Part shown: positions 57,190-64,000 of the stretch, piece by piece
Layout: the number at the start of each line of letters is the position of its first letter
Numbering within the stretch: position 1 is the first letter of the stretch
From: CALDTK01 sp045110575
GTDB lineage: Bacteria > Bacteroidota > Bacteroidia > Chitinophagales > Saprospiraceae
DNA length: 64,000 nucleotides
Direction of reading: 5' to 3'
NCBI GenBank assembly: GCA_045110575.1
Contig: JBGCGF010000051.1
Span: 1 to 64,000 of the forward strand
The notes under the pieces: model-generated
What the model saw: the letters and a program-made list of their open reading frames with translations, nothing else
Database searches by the model: none
What the model was told of the DNA's origin: nothing
Position numbers and translations under genes: made by a program

Positions 57190-59775
57190 CTACTGGACAA
57201 GAACCCTAGTACTGGACAGTCCACCTTGGGATTGTACACGCACCACGAACCATCCCGTTTGAAGAGAAGTCAACTGCCACGTATTAGCGTCAGTCTTGTT
57301 GAGTTCAACTTGTTTTCCCGAAAGGGTGAAGACTTCAACACGCTGAACTGCTTGTCCTGCTGTGCGAATATGGAAAATACGATCACTCCCAAGAAGGGTT
57401 GGGTAGACCTCTGTGGCATCAATAGCTGACACCTGGGCAGTCGAAGACACAAGGCTTATCGTGTAGACATAGATCTCGGTACAGTCATCGATATTGAGAC
57501 TGGTCGTGATTTGCTGTCCGTTCAAAATGACTGTTTTTCCAAACAAGACATCACCCAGCAGGAGCATTGTATCGAGCCGAAAAGTGTCGGGATTCGTTAT
57601 TGATAGCTCTCGTATTTGAATACAACCTCCTGCATCCGTGCTATCGGTAACGTAGGTACCTGGGAAAGCTGTCGTTCCTTCAAGGTAGCACTCGGAGATT
57701 TGCTCGATACTCGACTTACCTACCTGTAGATATGAAATGCGATCGCATCCAGTAGAATTTGTGCTCGTGTCAACGTAAAGGCCGGGCTGGTCGATCGTTA
57801 GTCCATTCCAAGCAATGGTTTGACCTTGGGCTAAACATGCTTGCTCTTGTTGAGTCTCTGGAGCGAGGCACTGATCAGTCTTATAGACGCCGTGGCGGCC
57901 AGAGATGTAGGTTGTTCCGTTAAGGTATTGGACGTTGCTGTAACCGTTGACTGTCTGGGTGAAGCTTTGCCATTGGCCATTGTTGCACAAGTCTTCAGTA
58001 GACCTTGAAATGTAAGTAGGAATCCCTACTCTCGCACTTGCAAGTCGCTGTCCGTTCCAACCAGTACTATAGAGAGACGCGAACGGCCCACCGGAGCTCA
58101 CTCCATTAGCTATAGATGAGAGCAACGATTCCCCGCGACATTCAAGTGGCCCCAAAAGAGCATAATTACCTATCAACTCTAAGGTCTGAATGTCGACTAC
58201 TAGTGCTGAAAACCCGCGCATCCTTGGGCCGAAATAATACTCGTCAAATTGTATGAGATATACTCCACCAGAAACAAATACATCAGTGTAAAAGCCAATA
58301 TTGATCAAGATGGTTCTGCCCCCTCTTTTTACAAAAGCAGCCCCATTTTCAATGAACAGCGTATCTGCTCCACGGATTGTCAAGGCAGGCGATCCTAAAC
58401 GCCCAGTAAGGGGAACCACCACTCCACTTCCTAAGCGATAATTAATTCCGTCGATTCTAACAATACGCGCATCGTCTCCACCATCTAAAATCTCAGTCGC
58501 ACCTGCTAGAGCATTGACAACGATGTCTATTGAGCCATCAGGATTTTTGACTAAAAGTTGCTGCCGATCATTAAGTTGACGAACTAGGTAAACCAAAGGC
58601 CCAACGGTATCGACAGACACGTATCGCGTCTCAACATCTAAGTCAATTGGGATTGAAGACGTAATCGTTCCTGAGTATTCTTCGAACCCTGTCGCTGAGC
58701 GAATAAGTATCGACCCTGCAAGAGTAGGCGTCCAACCCGAGAATCCCTGAGGTAAAAGAGCCGCTTCGTTTGCGACGGTATTGTTACTGATGATCACCAC
58801 GCGATCATCCACCATTCCGATCACGTATGCAAGGTTCTTAGAATAGTAGTGAAGCTGAAAACCAACAGGCAACAACGTGGTCGATATCAGACTAGCTACT
58901 GATGTAGCTGATCTTAGCTCTAGCCTGTCCGAATATTGAAATAAGAACTGGTCGTGATTAATTGTAAGAACACTTTCAAATCCAAGAGGATCTATTGAAG
59001 AAGTAGACCATTGCCCACTTGCTACTGAATAGGTCGCAACAGCTAGTCCACTTGGCAAACCGCTTGCGTCTCTGTTAGAAACGACCAACGAGTAGTCCGA
59101 AAAAGATAGGTCTAGCGCTTCTTCGCTTGCTTCTATCATCCAGTCTTGATTCAATAGGTCTAGCGGTGCTATACTAGGTGGCGTAGGAATCGAAGTCGTA
59201 CTTATGCTAGGCTGGGCGCTAAATTCAAAATCTCCACTCGTAGCGTTTAGACCTAATCGATAGAAGTAAGGAGCGGAAAGCACACTAGGAGACATCTCCA
59301 AGCCATTACCTAAACCTTCGTCAATAGCTAAGCCATGGGTACTAGAGATCCCAATTGCCGCATATACAGTCTGTGTAAAAATCCGTTCGTTTCCTTTTCG
59401 GATGACCTCAAACGGTAATCGCTCACAAACTGAATTTCTCCTAATCTCATCGGTTCGCACCGTTCCATCACAAGCAAATTCATAGTCATACAGCACTCCA
59501 CTTTGGGTAGAATAAACAGAGAGATTAACGGTCCCAGCTGTCGTATTGAAACGATACGATGGGTTAGATATGCCAGGCACATCTAGCACAGCCTCCCATG
59601 TCTGGCCGAGATCAGCGGTACGGTATACCCGATTAGCAATGCGTGCAAAGCCGTTCCCACAGTTGTCAATCGCTAGTGCATGAGGCGTGGCGGGCTGCGT
59701 AGCGATGAGGTCCCACTGCGCATTTGCAGAAAGCGTGATGAAGAGGGATAGGAGGAGTAAGAAGGAGAATTTCAC
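57190..59775 (-). CDS. Large secreted protein with T9SS sorting domain
   Basis: The 861-residue protein has a signal peptide (FSFLLLLSLFITLSANAQ) and a long beta-rich region beginning WDLIATQPATPHALAIDNCGNGFARIANRVYRTADLGQTWEAV, which resembles BNR/sialidase-like or photosystem-stability (YCF48-like) repeats. Cys-containing segments with NGQ/PG phrases (about 650-780: GLTIDQPGLYVDTSTNSTGCDRISYLQV) recur as in other Bacteroidota adhesins. The C-terminal domain (ATEVYPTLLGSDRIFHIRTAG to TGWFVVRVQSQGGLSSTRVLVQ) is a type A T9SS sorting domain. No catalytic motif is seen. Confidence 0.88.
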   Translation of the reverse strand: MKFSFLLLLSLFITLSANAQWDLIATQPATPHALAIDNCGNGFARIANRVYRTADLGQTWEAVLDVPGISNPSYRFNTTAGTVNLSVYSTQSGVLYDYEFACDGTVRTDEIRRNSVCERLPFEVIRKGNERIFTQTVYAAIGISSTHGLAIDEGLGNGLEMSPSVLSAPYFYRLGLNATSGDFEFSAQPSISTTSIPTPPSIAPLDLLNQDWMIEASEEALDLSFSDYSLVVSNRDASGLPSGLAVATYSVASGQWSTSSIDPLGFESVLTINHDQFLFQYSDRLELRSATSVASLISTTLLPVGFQLHYYSKNLAYVIGMVDDRVVIISNNTVANEAALLPQGFSGWTPTLAGSILIRSATGFEEYSGTITSSIPIDLDVETRYVSVDTVGPLVYLVRQLNDRQQLLVKNPDGSIDIVVNALAGATEILDGGDDARIVRIDGINYRLGSGVVVPLTGRLGSPALTIRGADTLFIENGAAFVKRGGRTILINIGFYTDVFVSGGVYLIQFDEYYFGPRMRGFSALVVDIQTLELIGNYALLGPLECRGESLLSSIANGVSSGGPFASLYSTGWNGQRLASARVGIPTYISRSTEDLCNNGQWQSFTQTVNGYSNVQYLNGTTYISGRHGVYKTDQCLAPETQQEQACLAQGQTIAWNGLTIDQPGLYVDTSTNSTGCDRISYLQVGKSSIEQISECYLEGTTAFPGTYVTDSTDAGGCIQIRELSITNPDTFRLDTMLLLGDVLFGKTVILNGQQITTSLNIDDCTEIYVYTISLVSSTAQVSAIDATEVYPTLLGSDRIFHIRTAGQAVQRVEVFTLSGKQVELNKTDANTWQLTSLQTGWFVVRVQSQGGLSSTRVLVQ

Positions 59776-60034
59776 GGGGCGTTGGATTAAAATATTACCT
59801 AATAAGAACGAGATAAATATAGGGGTTTTAGAACTGCAGGTACCAAAAGCATACGCACATAGTCAGTTCACCAAATACCACAGATCCATTACACCCGCAC
59901 ATAACTGCTACTATACTCAGCAGCTACGTCAACAAACTCGTTCTTTCACACGTACGCATACCGTACTCATCCCTATAAACACTGGACGACACGCACTACG
60001 CGCCTAGCTTGCCGACTCAATAATTCGAAAAGCT

Positions 60035-60748
60035 ATGCCTCTCCTTCGCACCTACTTTATCGCCCTTTGTTTTGGCGTAAGCCTACTCGGAATGACAAAC
60101 CTTTGTCACGCCCAAGACGGAGCACAACGCTATCAATTTAAAGCCGGACAAGTACTCGACATCATCCTATTGAGCAATCAACCTGCGCCAGACTCTACAC
60201 TGAAAGTCTACTTCCAACAAGCATTTCCAATCGCCCAGCGACTAGGATATTCACCCATGCCTGGAGTTGGAATATCAAGACCAGCACTCCTTGGCAACTA
60301 CCAACCCGAGTCGTTGATCTTTGGAAGCTGGACCAGTTTACCTGCGCGCCTCCAAGCACTCGACAGCCTCGAAGCAGGCGTCCCACGCTTTCACGAAATG
60401 CGCCGCGAAATTTGGAGCACCTTCAACATGACCTACTGGGAACTTACCGAACCGCTCGACTTCACGATTGAAAAAAGCAAGTACAATGTCGTAAGCGCCT
60501 ACTGGTCTGACGATGCAAAGCAACTACTTGCGTTTACCGAACAGCATCAAGCTATTCAACAAGCATCGGGCGCGCAGCAAGTGCTTCAGCTCGTTGATGG
60601 ATCGTCACCGTTCATGTACCGCTACGCCCCCGATTTGCTTATCATCACCGCTTGGCCAGATGAAGCTAGCTACCAACGCGCCCAAGCGAAGCTCCTTCGG
60701 CTCAACCCTGACGTGATCGATCAGGTACACGAATTTGCGATCCGCTAA
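60035..60748 (+). CDS. Secreted protein with ferredoxin-like (DUF1330-type) repeats
   Basis: The 237-residue protein has a signal peptide (YFIALCFGVSLLGMTNLCHAQ). The mature part shows two beta-alpha-beta units: VLDIILLSNQPAPDSTLKVYFQQAFPIAQRLGY with LIFGSWTSLPARLQALDS, and KYNVVSAYWSDDAKQLLAFTEQHQ with LLIITAWPDEASYQRAQAKL. This spacing, with W near each second strand, resembles dimeric alpha-beta barrels such as DUF1330. No catalytic residues are evident. It is the first gene of an operon with an AraC regulator and a DUF2911 protein. Confidence 0.65.
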   Translation: MPLLRTYFIALCFGVSLLGMTNLCHAQDGAQRYQFKAGQVLDIILLSNQPAPDSTLKVYFQQAFPIAQRLGYSPMPGVGISRPALLGNYQPESLIFGSWTSLPARLQALDSLEAGVPRFHEMRREIWSTFNMTYWELTEPLDFTIEKSKYNVVSAYWSDDAKQLLAFTEQHQAIQQASGAQQVLQLVDGSSPFMYRYAPDLLIITAWPDEASYQRAQAKLLRLNPDVIDQVHEFAIR

Positions 60749-60760
60749 GCCCATTTCATT

Positions 60761-61879
60761 ATGCAACCCATCGTCGATCAGCTCGTCTATTTCGCTTACT
60801 TCCAAGGACTTTTCCTGCTGGGCATCTACCTATTTGCCAAGCGTCAGCGCGGCAACATCAACCCGTGGATGGTTGTGTTTGTGGCCTGTCTCGTCTTGGG
60901 ACTCACCAGTCGGGTCATGTTTATGACAGGACTGTTTGGCGACAATTACCGGCTTGTCGTGATCTCCGAATTAAGTACCCTCCTTTTCGGTCCGACAGTT
61001 TACCTGTTCACACGTTCCAGTCTACATGCACGTGCCTTCCAGCGTAGCGATCTGAAGCATTACATCCCCGCCATCATTTACAACATCGGAGTGATTGTAA
61101 CCTTCGTTTTGCCAAGTGATGCCACGCTTGCAGCCCGGTCTGAAAGTGGACTAACGTTTATACTCATCCTCTCTTTTGTAGGCGTATGCTTGAGTATTAA
61201 TGTGGCCTATTTCGTTGCTGCTGTTCGAACGTTTTTCAGCTTTCGCCAAAACCTCCCAAACGCCATCAGTTTCACTATTCGATCGCGCTTTTTTGCTGTG
61301 TTTCTAGGAGCTGTAGGTCTGTGCATGGCGAGCTGGATTGTACTCTATGTGGCCGGCATTTTTGGCCAACCAATCTTCAACCGACCGTCCTGGTCATTCG
61401 TCTGGCTCACCCTCGCCATAGTAGTGCTATTCATCAGCTACTACGGCCTTACTGCACCTGAACTATACCGCATTGCCCCACTGGTAAGCGAGCCTACGAA
61501 ATACCGACAATCACGTTTGACTCCAGCCGAACTTGATGACTTTAAAGAGCGTCTTGACGCACTCATGCTTGCGCAAAAGCCCTTTCTAAATCGCAAGCTG
61601 GTAAAGGCCGAATTAGCATCCTTGATGGGAATGTCAAATCCCGACCTCGCACGCCTTCTCAACGAACGCATCGGCATGAACTTCTTCGAATACGTCAACG
61701 CGTTTCGCATCAAAGAATTCATCCGCCTTGCACAGGGGCCCGATGCAGATACACTCACGCTTTTTGGCCTTGCTCAAGAAGCTGGCTTCAACTCTAAAAC
61801 CACTTTCAACAAAGCTTTCAAACAGCTTATGGGCACTTCTCCAAGTGCCTACTTCTCCCAACAAAACGACCGTCCATGA
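60761..61879 (+). CDS. Membrane-bound AraC family transcriptional regulator
   Basis: The 372-residue protein has about seven membrane segments in the first 240 residues (for example FAYFQGLFLLGIYLFA and LTLAIVVLFISYYGL). The AraC helix-turn-helix pair lies in the last 110 residues (LVKAELASLMGMSNPDLARLLNERIGMNFFEYVNAFRIKEF, then LFGLAQEAGFNSKTTFNKAFKQLMGTSPSAYF). It must act on DNA at the membrane. It lies 12 bp after the secreted protein gene and overlaps the DUF2911 gene by 4 bp, so it likely senses a state related to those envelope proteins. Confidence 0.92.
   Translation: MQPIVDQLVYFAYFQGLFLLGIYLFAKRQRGNINPWMVVFVACLVLGLTSRVMFMTGLFGDNYRLVVISELSTLLFGPTVYLFTRSSLHARAFQRSDLKHYIPAIIYNIGVIVTFVLPSDATLAARSESGLTFILILSFVGVCLSINVAYFVAAVRTFFSFRQNLPNAISFTIRSRFFAVFLGAVGLCMASWIVLYVAGIFGQPIFNRPSWSFVWLTLAIVVLFISYYGLTAPELYRIAPLVSEPTKYRQSRLTPAELDDFKERLDALMLAQKPFLNRKLVKAELASLMGMSNPDLARLLNERIGMNFFEYVNAFRIKEFIRLAQGPDADTLTLFGLAQEAGFNSKTTFNKAFKQLMGTSPSAYFSQQNDRP
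61239..61252 (-). repeat. Dispersed 14-mer GTTTTGGCGAAAGC, copy 9 (in membrane AraC gene)
   Basis: Exact copy in inverse orientation, encoding S-F-R-Q-N in a loop between membrane segments. Confidence 0.75.
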
Positions 61880-62724
61880 AAATCCGATATACCTTTCTAG
61901 CCCTTTGCCTTGCACTCTGCTTCAGCACTGACATCTTCGCTCAATTACAGACGCCTTCCATGAGTCCTGCCACTACGCTTGAGCAACGCGTAGGCCTTAC
62001 TGACATCACGATTAGCTACAGCCGACCTTCACGCCGTGGACGGAAACTCTTTGGCGCAGAGGGTCTTATTCCTCATGGTGAGCTTTGGCGCACAGGGGCA
62101 AATACGGCGACCAAATTCACTACCAGCAACGACATCAGAATTGCGGGGGAGGTTTTGCCGAAAGGTGAATATGCTTTACTCAGCGTTCCTGGCGAGACCG
62201 AGTGGACCTTCAACTTCTACGCCTACACAAGTGGAAACTGGTCTTCTTACACCAAGGTCTCACCTTCACTTTCGACTACTTCAGCTTACGCCAAAACAAG
62301 CCACACCACAGAAGTCCTTACCCTGGACATCCTACCCAATGGATTGGAAGCAGCAACCTTCCGTATGGCTTGGGGAAACGTGAAAGCCGACTTAGCAATC
62401 GAACTTCCTGCACGTGAGCAGACCCTCAAAAACATCGACGCGCTTGTTGCTGCACCGAACTGGCTAGAATACTACCGCGCGGCGAGCTACTTGCACGAAA
62501 CAGGCGCAGATTTGCCGCGTGCGTTGGAGTACATCCAACTCTCAAATGCTACCCCTGGTGTTCGCTTTTTTCAGAAGCATAAAGAGGCGGCTATCCTCCG
62601 CGACTTGAAGCGTGTCCCAGAAGCGATGGTTGCGGCAGAAAAGGCGCTCGAGCTTTCACGCACCGCGAAGGATGCGCATTTCACTAGGCTCTCAGCTGGA
62701 TTGATCGAAGAATTAAGAAGCTAG
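61876..62724 (+). CDS. DUF2911 domain secreted protein
   Basis: The 282-residue protein has a signal peptide (YTFLALCLALCFSTDIFAQ) and a DUF2911 domain at about 25-180: QTPSMSPATTLEQRVGLTDITISYSRPSRRGRKLFG, LIPHGELWRTGANTATKFTTSNDI and LPKGEYALLSVPGETEWTFNFY. The C-terminal 90 residues are TPR-like helices (YYRAASYLHETGADLPRALEYIQLSNA). Function of the family is unknown. ATGA overlap with the AraC gene shows translational coupling. Two variants of the 14-bp word lie within it, at 62152-62165 and 62284-62297. Confidence 0.9.
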   Translation: MKIRYTFLALCLALCFSTDIFAQLQTPSMSPATTLEQRVGLTDITISYSRPSRRGRKLFGAEGLIPHGELWRTGANTATKFTTSNDIRIAGEVLPKGEYALLSVPGETEWTFNFYAYTSGNWSSYTKVSPSLSTTSAYAKTSHTTEVLTLDILPNGLEAATFRMAWGNVKADLAIELPAREQTLKNIDALVAAPNWLEYYRAASYLHETGADLPRALEYIQLSNATPGVRFFQKHKEAAILRDLKRVPEAMVAAEKALELSRTAKDAHFTRLSAGLIEELRS

Positions 62725-62761
62725 GCAACTCACTTCTAACCGATCAGTCTCTTGAAATACG

Positions 62762-62793
62762 AAAAGGCACTCCACAACCGGGGTGCCTTTTTG
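62762..62793 (+). terminator. Terminator after the DUF2911 gene
   Basis: AAAAGGCACTCC pairs with GGGGTGCCTTTTT. Closely related to the element at 55455-55486. Confidence 0.8.
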
Positions 62794-62875
62794 CGTCTCC
62801 GACAAAGGCTATTAAGCTCTCGATTTAGCTCATTTCAGAGCACTGAATTTCAAGGAGAGCTACTACCTTCCCTCC

Positions 62876-64000
62876 TTGAAAGATCACCTCTCGCTCTCGA
62901 CCCACCGCAAGGCTGTACTAGCCCTTTTCGCACTCAACGGTTGGTTGTATTCAAGCTGGGCAGCACGCGTGCCCGCCATTCAAGAACAGTACAGCATCAA
63001 CGATGCGAGCATGGGACTCGTCTTGATTACGGCGAGCTTAGGCGCATTTTTCTCCATGCCCTTTGCGGCATTTATCAATGAGCGACTGGGCGTGATGAAG
63101 GTGTGTCTGCTCACCTCATTGCTCTACATTATCATCATTCCCGCGATTCCGCTTTTCTCGGCTCCTGTGATGTTGTTTGTCATTTATGCACTCATGGGCG
63201 TAGCCTTTGGACTACTCGATGTAGCCATGAACGCGCAAGCGGTCGAAGTCGAACGCGCTTATAAAAAGCCGATCCTTTCCTCTTTTCATGCAGGATTTAG
63301 TGCGGCCATGATCTGTGGCGCATTGACGAGTTCATTGATCATTAAGCTTGGCGTTTCCTTTCAGTGGCACTTGGGGCTTGCGGCGATCATCGCCCTTGGA
63401 CTTGTCCTCTATGCTTATCCAAGACTATACCCGCACCTCCATAGCGAAGACCATGTAGATCAAGGTGGAGGTTCCGCTTTCAGACTCCCAGTACGAGCGA
63501 CTTGGCTTATTGGAGCGATCGGCTTTTGTTCTATGATGAGTGAAGCGAGTATCTCCGATTGAACCTCGAAATTCATGCTTGAGATCGCAGAAAGTGAAGA
63601 GTACATGGCTCCATGGTCATTGGCTGCTTTTGCAATCACGATGACTACCGGTAGAATCTTTGGCGATAAGCTCAGGATAAATCTCGGTGACAAGACCATC
63701 CTTCGCGGAGGATCAAGCCTGGCCTTCATTGGTATGCTGATCTCTTTGGCATATCCGACTCCAGTAACGACAATCTTAGGTGCTGCAATGGTAGGAACCG
63801 GACTCTCTGGTGCGGTTCCGATCCTGTTCAGTCTTTCGGGTAGCATTCCAAAGCTTTCTGCGAGTGCCGCATTGAGTATGGTAACCTCGATTTCTTATCT
63901 AGGCCTATTCTTAGGCCCAGCGGTTATCGGATTTCTCACCGAGCGTTTCGACTTAAGAATTGGTTATGGCTTTATCCTACTAGCGCTTGCAATGATGGTT
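62876..64000 (+). pseudogene. MFS transporter interrupted by an in-frame TGA (3' end outside window)
   Basis: From TTG 62876 the frame encodes an MFS protein of the YbjJ/FucP-like group for 228 codons (VLALFALNGWLYSSWAARVPAIQEQY, LGLVLITASLGAFFSMPFAAFINERLG in approximate form, GVAFGLLDVAMNAQAVEVER). TGA at 63560-63562 then interrupts it. The same frame stays open to the window end and continues the family sequence: TSKFMLEIAESEEYMAPWSLAAFAITMTTGRIFGDKL, then GTGLSGAVPILFSLSGSIP. The stop falls where relatives have Trp (EGxMADWS), so TGG to TGA is a single-base change. It is either a recent nonsense mutation or a sequence error; the downstream half looks undecayed. Confidence 0.85.

Noticed and set aside
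63560..63562. TGA read as tryptophan (alternative genetic code)
   Set aside because: Many genes in the window end in TGA, and all intact genes use TGG for Trp.
1..64000. Prophage, integrative element or insertion sequence
   Set aside because: No integrase, transposase, phage structural gene or terminal repeat flanking a cargo was seen.

Overview
The window is a 64 kb piece of a Bacteroidota chromosome, not a plasmid or prophage. The evidence is three secreted proteins with type IX secretion C-terminal sorting domains (32.3, 35.2 and 57.2 kb), a DUF5916 outer-membrane protein, a FISUMP-domain lipoprotein, plug-like and TonB-like proteins tied to an ECF sigma factor, promoters with the Bacteroidota -7 element TAnnTTTG, and weak or absent Shine-Dalgarno sites. 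I cannot place it below phylum with confidence; a Saprospiria-like or related marine lineage is a guess.

Layout. 0-10 kb: a Fic protein with palindromic upstream sites, ATP-dependent DNA ligase, small heat-shock protein, lytic transglycosylase, hisS, an Avd-like four-helix protein, pheS and an O-antigen ligase-like protein, separated by AT-rich dispersed repeats. 10-17 kb: an accessory stretch with a rhomboid protease, a tightly overlapping three-gene lipoprotein operon, a possible gene remnant, an AraC regulator next to a small secreted protein, a methyltransferase, a MORN-like lipoprotein and a DUF3050 protein. 17-30.6 kb: mostly housekeeping (kdsD, recQ, aroQ, rnpA, radC, rbfA, recG, an ECF sigma factor, an XRE regulator, a DegP protease), plus a metal-ABC permease fused to a DtxR/MntR-like domain. 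30.6-36.7 kb: a sodium:solute symporter and two T9SS cargo proteins (beta-helix and peptidoglycan amidase). 36.9-40.1 kb: the TroA-like binding protein and ATPase that should partner the permease, then a phosphopantetheinyl transferase and MsrA. 40-48 kb: tyrosine phosphatase, glycosyltransferase, Fur, tRNA-Leu(UAG), LuxR regulator, RelA/SpoT and trigger factor. 48-57 kb: DUF5916 protein, an operon of plug-like protein, ECF sigma factor and TonB-like anti-sigma factor, a beta-lactamase-family hydrolase, lipoproteins, and a lysine-rich secreted protein paired with an acidic lipoprotein. 57-64 kb: a large T9SS protein, an operon with a membrane-bound AraC regulator and a DUF2911 protein, and an MFS gene interrupted by an in-frame TGA.

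How parts work together. The clearest system is a split metal-uptake regulon. The permease-regulator fusion at 22.8 kb and the binding protein/ATPase genes at 36.9 kb are 14 kb apart, yet each is preceded by the same 16-bp palindrome GTTAGTCTTGCCTAAC, which at the first locus overlaps a -7 promoter element. The fusion resembles chlamydial YtgCR, and its C-terminal metal site has the E-x-x-E-H pattern of MntR. A second, genome-scale signal is a 14-bp word, GTTTTGGCGAAAGC, found nine times exactly by eye. All copies lie inside genes, in all three reading frames and both orientations, with several related variants, as is seen for HIP1 in cyanobacteria.
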